This document shows, piece by piece, positions 41,975-49,930 of a stretch of 64,000 nucleotides of DNA. Positions within the stretch are counted from its first letter, which is position 1. The number at the start of each line of letters is the position of its first letter. The DNA comes from Glycocaulis sp050485565 (GTDB lineage Bacteria > Pseudomonadota > Alphaproteobacteria > Caulobacterales > Maricaulaceae), in contig NZ_JBJHBQ010000001.1 in the NCBI RefSeq assembly GCF_050485565.1, forward strand, positions 1-64,000, in the 5' to 3' direction. The position numbers and the translations under genes were made by a program. A model generated the notes under the pieces. The model was not told the DNA's origin. It saw nothing but the letters and a program-made list of their open reading frames with translations, and did no database searches.

Positions 41975-44683
41975 CTAAGCCGCGCGTGTTTCGCCAGAGC
42001 GTGCCGCCCGGTCGAGCGCGGCAATCAGCCCGCCCCTGTCGGCGGGGCGCATCACCGCCACCATGCCTTCGCCATGTCCGCCGCTCGCGCGGTCGCTGAC
42101 CCCAAGGCGCGGCACATCGGCCCAGTGGCCTTCGCTAGCCAGCGTGTCGAGCGCCGCCGGATCACCCACCAGAGCAGCGTATTGCGCGCCCATCTGGGCG
42201 GCGTCGCGCGCCTCGTGCAGACCGCCCACGACCGTCACGTCATAACCAGCAGCGGCCAGCAGGGGCGCCATCATGCGCCGGGCAAAGGCATCAGGTTCGA
42301 CCAGCAGGATCGGATGGCGGCCCGAACGCGCGGGGCGCTGCGGCGAGCCGGACCAGGCCCGCTCCATGTGCCAGGCAATGTCGAGCACTTCGGTCGCGCG
42401 ACCCTTGATGATGGCCGAACCGATAACGCCAGGACGCTCAGAGCCCATCTGCAGGTCGAGCGTTTCTTCCACCACGTCGAGAATTTCATCGACAGCCACA
42501 CCGGCAGAGCGGTCTTCCTCGGAGAAGACCAGCACGGCCTGGCGGCCTTCGCGCTTGAACTCGTCCACGCCCGATGCGTGGGCCAGCGGCAGCAGGCGGC
42601 CCCGGTACTGCACCACATGGCGCGCATCGACGATCTCGATGGTGGAGCCGTCAAACTCTTCAAGGCGGGTAATAAGACTGACCGGAACGGCCTTCACATC
42701 GTCCTCGCCTGCGCGCACCAGAAGCAGGCGCTGGCGCGAGGGATCGATGCTGCTGGCGGCGGCATCCTCGGCAAGCTGCGTCTCCTCGGTGGAGTGCGCC
42801 AGTTGCTGGGAGAGACCATTGGGATCGAGAATGATGATGACCGAGCCATCGCCGAGCAATGTCGCGCCGGAATAGACCTGGATGCCGCGCAGCTGGGCTG
42901 AAAGCGGCTTGACCACGATCTCCTCGGTGTCGAGCACATCATCGACCACCACGCCGAGCTTGCGCCCTGCCGCCTCGATGACCACGACATAGCCGTGGCT
43001 GGCATCGCTGGACATTTCGGGCAGCCCCAGAACGCTATTGAGGCTGACCACCGGCAGGAGCCGGTTCCTCAGCCGGATCATGCGCGCGCCATTCATCGAC
43101 TCTATGGAGTGGGCCGAGCCCTCGCCTGCCCGCACCAGCTCGCGCACGGCCAGTTGCGGCAGGGCGAAGCGCGCATCGCCCGCCTTGACGATCAACGCCG
43201 AAACGATGGCGAGGGTGAGCGGAATCTTGATGGCAAAGCTGGTGCCCTTGCCGACCTCAGAGGTGAGATCGATGGAGCCGCCAATCTGTTCGATATTGGT
43301 GCGCACCACGTCCATGCCGACGCCGCGGCCAGACAGGTTCGTCACCTTGGCAGCGGTAGAGAAGCCAGCTGCGAAGATGAAGCGCTGGATCTGCTGCTCG
43401 CTCATGGAGCTGAGCTCTTCAGGCGTGGCCAGACCCTTTTCGAGCGCCTTGGCGCGGATTTTCTCCGGGTCGAGACCGGCACCGTCATCGGTGATCTTGA
43501 TGATGATCGCGCCGCCTTCATGGTAGGCGGACAGGCGGATCGTACCCTGCTCAGGCTTGCCCGCTGCGGCGCGGACATCAGGCATTTCAACGCCGTGATC
43601 GGCGGAGTTGCGCACCATATGGGTGAGCGGATCCTTGATCAGCTCAAGCACCTGGCGGTCGAGCTCGGTCTCCTCGCCCTCCATGATGAGGCGGATTTTC
43701 TTGCCCAGATCCTGCTGGGTGTCGCGCACGATGCGCGGCAGCTTGCGCCAGGCATCGCCGACGGGCTGCATGCGCGTCTTCATCACCCCGTCCTGCAACT
43801 CGCCGGTTACCGATGACAGGCGTTGCAGCGGGCCTTTCAGGGCCGAGTCTTCGTTCTCGCGGACGATCTGGTGCAGCTGGTTACGCGCCAGCACCAGCTC
43901 GGACACCGTCGTCATCAGGGTTTCGAGCACGTCCACATTGACCCGGATGGTCGACTGCGCGCGCACGCCTTCAGATTTCGGCGCATCAGCGTCCGCCGCA
44001 GCCGGCACCTTGGCCGATGCTGCAGGCGCAGAGGCAAGAGGCGCGGCGGCAACAGGCTCGGCCTCGTCCTCGATATCAGCCTCCTCGTCGTCAGCCGTAG
44101 CATTGGCCAGCTCTGGCCCTTCAGCGGACATGAAAGCGGCCTCAAGATCAGCCAGCGACACCTCGCCCGGACGCAAGGGCCGGCCCAGATCAGCGTCATA
44201 CGCCTCGCCGCCCTCGGCAGCGGCCTCGATTACGGGTTCCGGCTCGGGCTCAGGCTCAGGTTCGGGCTCAGCTTCGGTCGCCGGGACGGGCGCTGCGGCT
44301 ACGGCCTCGCCGGTCGCCAGCGCTTCCAGCTTGGCTATCAGCTCTGAATCGTCGCCTTGCGGCTCGCTGCCCGTCTCTTCCAGACCATTGAGTACCAGCT
44401 TGATCCGGTCGAGCGATTGCAGGACCAGCGTTACGGCCGCGCTGTCGGCCACCAGCGTACCGTCGCGGAACTTGCCCAGCAGCGTCTCGCCGGCATGGGC
44501 AATCGCCTCAAGGCGCGACAGGCCGAGGAACCCGCACGTGCCCTTGATGGTGTGAAGAAGGCGGAAAATATTGTCGAGCGTGGCCCGGTCTGTCGGATCG
44601 GATTCGAACTTCACCAGTTCGACGTCAATCGTATCCAGGCTTTCCGCCGTTTCGGCCAGAAACTCGCCAATCAGCTCATCCAT
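41975..44683 (-). CDS. cheA: Chemotaxis histidine kinase CheA with two CheW domains and a receiver-like tail
   Basis: 902 aa from the ATG at 44683. Hpt domain with His44 in RLLHTIKGTCGFLG; an acidic, Pro/Glu-repeat linker (EPEPEPEPEPEP) where a CheY-binding P2 domain would be; dimerisation domain VNVDVLETLMTTVSELVLAR; HATPase with VRNSADHGVE, DDGAGLD and GRGVGMDVV; a first CheW-like domain (IVSALIVKAGDARFALPQ); a second (LLLVRAGEDDVKAVPVS to GRATEVLDIAW); and a C-terminal receiver-like domain (PILLVEPDAFARRMM) with a weak phospho-site (ALVGDP). The usual CheA has one CheW domain and no tail. First gene of the operon. Confidence 0.94.
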   Translation of the reverse strand: MDELIGEFLAETAESLDTIDVELVKFESDPTDRATLDNIFRLLHTIKGTCGFLGLSRLEAIAHAGETLLGKFRDGTLVADSAAVTLVLQSLDRIKLVLNGLEETGSEPQGDDSELIAKLEALATGEAVAAAPVPATEAEPEPEPEPEPEPVIEAAAEGGEAYDADLGRPLRPGEVSLADLEAAFMSAEGPELANATADDEEADIEDEAEPVAAAPLASAPAASAKVPAAADADAPKSEGVRAQSTIRVNVDVLETLMTTVSELVLARNQLHQIVRENEDSALKGPLQRLSSVTGELQDGVMKTRMQPVGDAWRKLPRIVRDTQQDLGKKIRLIMEGEETELDRQVLELIKDPLTHMVRNSADHGVEMPDVRAAAGKPEQGTIRLSAYHEGGAIIIKITDDGAGLDPEKIRAKALEKGLATPEELSSMSEQQIQRFIFAAGFSTAAKVTNLSGRGVGMDVVRTNIEQIGGSIDLTSEVGKGTSFAIKIPLTLAIVSALIVKAGDARFALPQLAVRELVRAGEGSAHSIESMNGARMIRLRNRLLPVVSLNSVLGLPEMSSDASHGYVVVIEAAGRKLGVVVDDVLDTEEIVVKPLSAQLRGIQVYSGATLLGDGSVIIILDPNGLSQQLAHSTEETQLAEDAAASSIDPSRQRLLLVRAGEDDVKAVPVSLITRLEEFDGSTIEIVDARHVVQYRGRLLPLAHASGVDEFKREGRQAVLVFSEEDRSAGVAVDEILDVVEETLDLQMGSERPGVIGSAIIKGRATEVLDIAWHMERAWSGSPQRPARSGRHPILLVEPDAFARRMMAPLLAAAGYDVTVVGGLHEARDAAQMGAQYAALVGDPAALDTLASEGHWADVPRLGVSDRASGGHGEGMVAVMRPADRGGLIAALDRAARSGETRAA

Positions 44684-44836
44684 GGTGAACCCGTCCCCTG
44701 ATTGCCCGCTGGACGCAGGCGCCGTGCGCAACGCACGCAAGTGTCATCAGGGACAAAAATCACATGGGCAGGGTTAACGTATCGTTTGGCTGGCAGACCG
44801 TTCGTTAAGGGCCGCCCTGGCTGGAAGAAAATACGT
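44684..44836. promoter_or_regulatory. Promoter region of the chemotaxis operon
   Basis: 153 bases between the AraC-family gene and cheA. Contains TTAA-N7-TTTG (44774-44788; six of eight CtrA-box positions) and another TTAA at 44805-44808. CtrA control of chemotaxis is known in related bacteria but this match is weak. Confidence 0.3.
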
Positions 44837-45823
44837 TCAACCATCACCGCCGGCGCGCCAGTCGCTAGGCGCAGCGCCAAAGCTTGCCTTGAAGGCCCGC
44901 GAGAAATAGCCCAGCTCGGTAAAGCCCCATGCGCTGGCGATATCGGTGACAGACTGGCTGGCGTAGCGCGGGTCACGCAAATCGCGCGCGCAGCGCATCA
45001 GTCTCTGGTTCCTGATCCATCCCGTGAGGGTGGTACCATCGCTCTGGAACAGGCGTTGCAGCTTGCGCGGCGTGATGTTGAACCTTGCGGCCAGCGCCTC
45101 GCCATCAGCGCGTACCGGATCAGCAAGCCGGGTGGCAAGATCGGCCTTTATCCGGCCCAGCAAGAGCCGGTCGCGCTCCACGCGGCTGGCGGCCAGAGGT
45201 TCCAGCCCGGCATCGATGCTGGCCGCTGTCATGCCAAGGAAGTGGGTGTAGAGCCGGTTTTCGTGCGGGGCGGGGCCGGTTTCGGCCAGCAGGGCGGTCA
45301 AGAGCGCGGCAATCGCCGGGCCTGCGGGCGGCGCGATCTCACCGCCATGGGCCAGTACATGACGCGGCGTGAGTGCCTCGAAATCCTCAGCCGGGACCAT
45401 GGCGCTGACAAAGGTGAAGGTCTCATCGAAATCAAGCGTGTAGGGCGTATCACCAGACACATAGGTGACCCGCCCGCGATCCACGCCCATCCGCGTGCCA
45501 TTGGCCACCAGCCAGCCATGGGCGCTTGTCATGGTGGATACGAAACACACGCCTCGCGCCTCGGCGCTGATGAGGTCTGCATCGCGGATGAGGCGCTGGG
45601 GTGATCCCGATACCTCGATCAGCATGACCGGGCCGAACGGGCGCACACGCATGCTGGCATGGAAGGGTTTTGCCTCGGCCTCCACCCGCATGGGCAGGGC
45701 CATGTCTGCGACATGGCGGCGCCAGGCCTCCAGCGCTGCAGGCCCGTCCAGACCCTTTGTCGACCAGAACCAGCCGCCGGGCAGATTGTCGTTTGCGTCA
45801 AGCAGGTTTGTCGCTTCCAGCAC
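44837..45823 (-). CDS. AraC-family transcriptional regulator
   Basis: 328 aa. An N-terminal ligand/dimer domain of the AraC_binding_2 type (residues about 40-200) and a C-terminal double helix-turn-helix: ALAARFNITPRKLQRLFQSD and SVTDIASAWGFTELGYFSRA, ending FKASFGAAPSDWR. The first start in frame is a GTG at 45823, eight codons after an in-frame TAG; no strong ribosome site is visible. Divergent from the adhesin, so it may regulate that gene. Confidence 0.88.
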   Translation of the reverse strand: MLEATNLLDANDNLPGGWFWSTKGLDGPAALEAWRRHVADMALPMRVEAEAKPFHASMRVRPFGPVMLIEVSGSPQRLIRDADLISAEARGVCFVSTMTSAHGWLVANGTRMGVDRGRVTYVSGDTPYTLDFDETFTFVSAMVPAEDFEALTPRHVLAHGGEIAPPAGPAIAALLTALLAETGPAPHENRLYTHFLGMTAASIDAGLEPLAASRVERDRLLLGRIKADLATRLADPVRADGEALAARFNITPRKLQRLFQSDGTTLTGWIRNQRLMRCARDLRDPRYASQSVTDIASAWGFTELGYFSRAFKASFGAAPSDWRAGGDG

Positions 45824-45875
45824 AGCAGCGAGGCTCGTGAACCGCTAGCCTCAAGGGACTGATTATAGAGCGCAA

Positions 45876-45937
45876 AGGTGGGGCGTCACCTTTTGCGGAC
45901 AGACGCGCTTTGCGCGTGTCCCAGGTGGGGGGTCACC
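45876..45937. promoter_or_regulatory. Operator-like direct repeats between the AraC gene and the adhesin
   Basis: AGGTGGGGCGTCACC (45876-45890) and AGGTGGGGGGTCACC (45923-45937) match at 14 of 15 positions, are 47 bases apart and are each partly palindromic (GGTG/CACC). Between them is a bulged inverted repeat, GGACAGACGCGC-TTT-GCGCGTGTCC (45897-45921). This fits a paired-site operator for an AraC-type regulator (inference). Confidence 0.5.
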
Positions 45938-45975
45938 GGGCCAGTCCGCCGCGCCTCAAGCGGGAGCAAGAAACC

Positions 45976-48726
45976 ATGCCGGATATCATCAAGCCGCGCG
46001 CTGCTGGCGCGCCACGCAGCAAATGGGCCATCCTGACCACAACAGCCCTTCTGCCGCTGGCGCTGGCAGCCGAAGCCGCTGCGCAGTCAGCGCGAGAGTG
46101 TCCTGACGGCACAACCGGGCCGGGCGTAAAGGCTGGCAGCGGCAATGCCGCCTGCGATAGCGGTGCTGTCGCCTTCGGGCGTTTCAACCTGGCCAGCGGC
46201 ACCAACGCGCAGGCCTTTGGCAGCAACAACACTGCGAACGGCGATTTCGCAAATGCGTTCGGAGCATTCAACACCGCGAGCGGTACTCTCAGTGTCGCGG
46301 TAGGCCGCAGTAACACCGCCGCTGGTGAGTCTAGTCTCTCTATTGGACGGGGTAATGATGCCGACGGTGCATCAAGCAGCGCTTTCGGTGTGAGCAACAC
46401 AGCCGTCGGCGCTTTCAGCAGCGCATTTGGCTACAGCACCAGAACAAACAGTTTGAACAGCAGCGCTTTCGGATTCCGCAGCCTTACTGGGCCGGGCGCA
46501 GATGGCGCGCTGGCGGTTGGCGGCTGGTATGACCGCAACGGGGATGGCAACGTGGATGCGGCCACTGAGACCACCCGCGCTTTCGGCCGCTATTCAGCCG
46601 CCGTCGGATCTGGCGTGCGCGCGGAAGGCGAGGCTTCGTCCGCCTTCGGGGTAGGCACGACCGCAGGAGGCGATTTCGCCAGTGCCTTTGGATTCCTCAA
46701 TCTGGCGGGCGGCGATAACAGCGTTGCTCTTGGTTACGAGAACACGACAAGCGCGAATTTCAGCAGCGCCATTGGCTATACGAACACGGCGAGCGGCGAA
46801 GAAAGCCATGCCCTTGGCGGCTTCAATGAGGCGCAGGGCTTCCAGAGCAGCGCGGTGGGGTATTTCAACATTGCATCCGGCCTTCAGGGCAGCGCCTTTG
46901 GCGCGTTCACACAGGCCAGCGGCGACTATAGCAGCGCGTTTGGTTACGGCTCGGTCGCGAGCGCCGAAGGGGCGACGGCCATCGGCTTTGAAGCGGTGGC
47001 AGACCGCGCCTATACGGTGGCGATCGGCTCATCGGGCAATGAGCGCAATCTCATCCATGTCGCGGACGGCACCGAAGACACTGACGCGGTCAATCTGCGC
47101 CAGCTCAATCTGGCCCTGAGCTCGGCAGGCGGGTCGGTCCCGCTGGCGCATTTCAACGATCCGGATTTCCCGCGCGCGGCACCGAACGCCGGCGCGGTCG
47201 ATGCGCTGGCCGTTGGCTGGGGCGCTGATGCTGACGGTCCGGCAAGTGTGGCGCTAGGCACGCTGGCCCGCACGGAGAATTATGGCTCCATTGCCATCGG
47301 ATTCTTCTCCAGCGCCACCGACTGGAACACAATTGCGCTTGGCAACGGATCAGACGCCTCTGGAGACGGTGCCATGGCCCTGGGGAGCTATGCATGGTCG
47401 CCGGGGTTCAGCGCCCTGTCGATAGGCACCTATGCGATGGCGACGGGGCCGGAATCGACAGCGCTCGGCTATCTGTCCGAGGCGACGGCGGACAATGCGG
47501 TAGCCATCGGTGCGGGTTCAGTCGCCAGCCGGGAGGACAGTGTCTCCTTCGGCTCGTCTGGTAATGAACGCCTGCTGGTCCATGTCGCTGATGGCACGGA
47601 CGATACCGATGCGGTCAATCTGCGCCAGCTCAATGCGGCCCTGGCCGGAGCGGGCGGCGGCACGGATCTGGCTCCCGTAGCGGCTGCTCTGGGCGGCGGG
47701 GCGAGCTTTGTAGGCGGGGTGTTCGGCGCGCCGGAATACATCGTGCTGGGCAACAGCTTCAACAATGTCGGTGGGGCCATTGGCGCGCTGAATACACAGG
47801 TCGAGGAGAACACGACCGATATCGCCGATCTGAAATCTTCAGGCGGAGGCGGTCCGGGTGGTGGTACGGGCGACCCGGCGCAGGAGGCGCGCATTGCCGC
47901 GCTGGAAGCACAGCTGGCCGCCCTGCAGGGCGCGCTGCAGGACGCGGTGGGCGAGCTGGCCGCCCTCAGCCAGGGCAATGTCACCGGTGGCACCACCACT
48001 GACAACACCAATCTCGCCACTGGCCCCGGCTCGGAAGCGACCGGCCACGGGGATACGGCGTATGGTGTGGGCGCATCAGCGACCGGTGATCCCTCAACTG
48101 CCGTAGGATTTCAGGCACAGGCGTCCGGCCAGCACTCCACTGCCATTGGCGGTAATGCGGAGGCGACCGGCAATCTCTCCGTGGCGCTCGGTCAGGCATC
48201 GGTGGCATCGGGCGCTAACAGCATGGCGCTGGGTCAGGGCGCTTCGGCGGCGTTCGACAATTCCATCGCCATCGGTCAGGGCGTGGCCACGACGCGGGAC
48301 GGGCAAGTGGCCATCGGCTCGGCGTCCAACACCTACACGCTGGCGGGCATCAATTCCGCCGCCAGCCGCGCGGCCCAGAGCGGAGCCACCTACATGGTCA
48401 CCTCTGACGCGGCGGGTAATCTGGCCACGATGGATATCGAGCCCTGGTTTGCACGGGTCGAGGGTCTGGAGGCACGCACCGATGACCGCTTCCGTACCCA
48501 GGCTGATGGCATCGCCGTGGCGCTGGCGCTGGGCGGGGCGCAAGTGATCCAGCCGGGTCAGACCTTTGCGGTCTCGGCCAATCTGGGCCATTTCGACGGC
48601 TCCAACGCGGTCGGCTTTGGTGCCATCGGACGCGCGCGCGAGAACATGTTCGTCAATATCGGTGTCGGCGCGGGCACGCGCACAGGCGCGGTCGCTGGCC
48701 GGGCCGGGGTCAGCTGGGGCTGGTAG
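45976..48726 (+). CDS. Trimeric autotransporter adhesin (YadA-like, type Vc)
   Basis: 916 aa. Signal peptide around AILTTTALLPLALAAEAAAQ, then a long head of about 14-residue YadA-type repeats (patterns such as SSAFGVSNTAVGAFSSAFG and AVAIGAGSVASREDS) interrupted twice by the neck-like unit GSSGNER-L-HVADGTxDTD with AVNLRQLN (near residues 351 and 526). Later come a coiled stalk (ARIAALEAQLAALQGAL), more head repeats and a C-terminal YadA anchor (about 840-916) ending VAGRAGVSWGW. Trimers form a 12-strand barrel and display a fibre for attachment. An earlier GTG-type start at 45910 lacks a signal-like start. Confidence 0.93.
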   Translation: MPDIIKPRAAGAPRSKWAILTTTALLPLALAAEAAAQSARECPDGTTGPGVKAGSGNAACDSGAVAFGRFNLASGTNAQAFGSNNTANGDFANAFGAFNTASGTLSVAVGRSNTAAGESSLSIGRGNDADGASSSAFGVSNTAVGAFSSAFGYSTRTNSLNSSAFGFRSLTGPGADGALAVGGWYDRNGDGNVDAATETTRAFGRYSAAVGSGVRAEGEASSAFGVGTTAGGDFASAFGFLNLAGGDNSVALGYENTTSANFSSAIGYTNTASGEESHALGGFNEAQGFQSSAVGYFNIASGLQGSAFGAFTQASGDYSSAFGYGSVASAEGATAIGFEAVADRAYTVAIGSSGNERNLIHVADGTEDTDAVNLRQLNLALSSAGGSVPLAHFNDPDFPRAAPNAGAVDALAVGWGADADGPASVALGTLARTENYGSIAIGFFSSATDWNTIALGNGSDASGDGAMALGSYAWSPGFSALSIGTYAMATGPESTALGYLSEATADNAVAIGAGSVASREDSVSFGSSGNERLLVHVADGTDDTDAVNLRQLNAALAGAGGGTDLAPVAAALGGGASFVGGVFGAPEYIVLGNSFNNVGGAIGALNTQVEENTTDIADLKSSGGGGPGGGTGDPAQEARIAALEAQLAALQGALQDAVGELAALSQGNVTGGTTTDNTNLATGPGSEATGHGDTAYGVGASATGDPSTAVGFQAQASGQHSTAIGGNAEATGNLSVALGQASVASGANSMALGQGASAAFDNSIAIGQGVATTRDGQVAIGSASNTYTLAGINSAASRAAQSGATYMVTSDAAGNLATMDIEPWFARVEGLEARTDDRFRTQADGIAVALALGGAQVIQPGQTFAVSANLGHFDGSNAVGFGAIGRARENMFVNIGVGAGTRTGAVAGRAGVSWGW

Positions 48727-48727
48727 C

Positions 48728-49399
48728 TTACGCCGCTTCGGCCTTGGCCTGCGGGGCGAGCAGAGCGACATATTCAATGCGCTCTTCTTCCACGCGGGCC
48801 TCCACCCGGCCGCCATTTTCGCGCGCGACCAGCCCGGCATAATAGGGCTGGATGGAGCGGCCATCATAACCCTCCTCGCCGGCCCGGCCTGCCAGCGCCT
48901 CGATATAGCTGGGGTCAATGCGTGCGCGCGGCCCGGCGGCGACGATGCGCAGGCGGCTATCACCGCCCTCGCTGGCCGATGCCTCGACCGTCACCGTGCC
49001 GCCGCGCGGGACATTATCCACCGCCAGCCAGACCAGATTGAGCAGCACGCGCGCGGCCGGCTTGTCCAGGCCCGCCGCCTGCACCTTCCACACCAGCTCC
49101 GGCTTGGCGCTGGCAAACATCGCCTCGGCCAGGCGTTTGAGCTCACCGGTATCGATACTGCCGGGGCGTGAGCCTCCTGCCCCGAAGGCCAGGCGCACAT
49201 ATTCCAGCTTGGCATGCGCCTGATTGGCACCGGTGCGGATCAGCTCGATGGCGTCATCGCGCATGTCGGCGGCATTTTCATCATCCAGCACCGACAGGGC
49301 CGCACCAAGCGCGGACACAGGGCTGACAAGATCATGGCAGAGCCGGGCGCACAAAAGCGCGGCAAGCTCGGTGGCGGAGGGTGTGTTTTGCGTGCTCAT
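48728..49399 (-). CDS. chpT: Histidine phosphotransferase ChpT
   Basis: 223 aa. The phospho-accepting His22 lies in LCARLCHDLVSPVSALGAAL, the ChpT signature, followed by a degenerate HATPase-like domain (VLLNLVWLAVDNVPRGG, IQPYYAGLVARENGG). ChpT passes phosphate from the CckA kinase to CtrA and CpdR. Finding chpT, ctrA and sciP within 30 kb is notable. It ends one base from the convergent adhesin stop. Confidence 0.94.
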   Translation of the reverse strand: MSTQNTPSATELAALLCARLCHDLVSPVSALGAALSVLDDENAADMRDDAIELIRTGANQAHAKLEYVRLAFGAGGSRPGSIDTGELKRLAEAMFASAKPELVWKVQAAGLDKPAARVLLNLVWLAVDNVPRGGTVTVEASASEGGDSRLRIVAAGPRARIDPSYIEALAGRAGEEGYDGRSIQPYYAGLVARENGGRVEARVEEERIEYVALLAPQAKAEAA

Positions 49400-49466
49400 G
49401 GACGCAGCATTATCCGATTCTCGATCGCGAAAGGGTTAACGCGGATGCGGGACAGGTGCTGACACC

Positions 49467-49688
49467 CTAAGGCTCGCGGTCGTCCTCGTCATAGCCGCGC
49501 CGGGACGAGAAAAAGACCAGCGCCATCAGCCCTGCCCCGACCACGAAGGTCAGCACCGCGCCGATCACCAGCGCGGCCCAGCCATGCCCGCCGACCGTAT
49601 TGTCCATGCTCATCCACAGGCGGGCAGACAGCGCTATTGCGCCGATGAGCATCGCGCCCAGAACGCCGATCAGAAGCCAGGTTTTCAT
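49467..49688 (-). CDS. Small two-helix membrane protein
   Basis: 73 aa. Two hydrophobic helices (WLLIGVLGAMLIGAIALSARL and WAALVIGAVLTFVVGAGLMALVFF) and a charged tail SSRRGYDEDDREP facing the cytoplasm by the positive-inside rule. AAGGA is six bases before the ATG at 49688. No family recognised. It lies 67 bases upstream of chpT on the same strand and could be co-transcribed with it. Confidence 0.75.
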   Translation of the reverse strand: MKTWLLIGVLGAMLIGAIALSARLWMSMDNTVGGHGWAALVIGAVLTFVVGAGLMALVFFSSRRGYDEDDREP

Positions 49689-49736
49689 AAATATCCTTCC
49701 TGTGCGCCCCACCGGGATGCATAACATGCATTGTGG

Positions 49737-49752
49737 TTAAGGGAGACATTAA
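49737..49752. promoter_or_regulatory. GGTTAA-N8-TTAACC palindrome in a divergent gap
   Basis: TTAA at 49737-49740 and 49749-49752 with flanking GG and CC form a perfect inverted repeat between the small membrane gene and the M23 gene. Spacing is eight, one more than the CtrA box, so CtrA binding is uncertain; another dimeric regulator is equally possible. Confidence 0.35.
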
Positions 49753-49930
49753 CCCTGCCTGGGGCACACATCCCCCCTTGGCAAGACGATTCGTCCTTGT
49801 CAGTGTATGTGCCGCTCCGGCACGGTCCGGGAAAGATGACAGGGTGTCACGGGGGGTGATGTTGGCCTGCATCTTGCCTTGCTGGACTGGCGGCTGAAAA
49901 CAACCGCGCGGGAAGAGGGAAATATTACGC

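Noticed and set aside
40148..42901. A 917-codon plus-strand open frame across cheR, cheB, cheY and cheW.
   Set aside because: It runs antisense to four certain chemotaxis genes, has no family motifs and is rich in Arg/His/Gly as expected when GC-rich codons are read in reverse.
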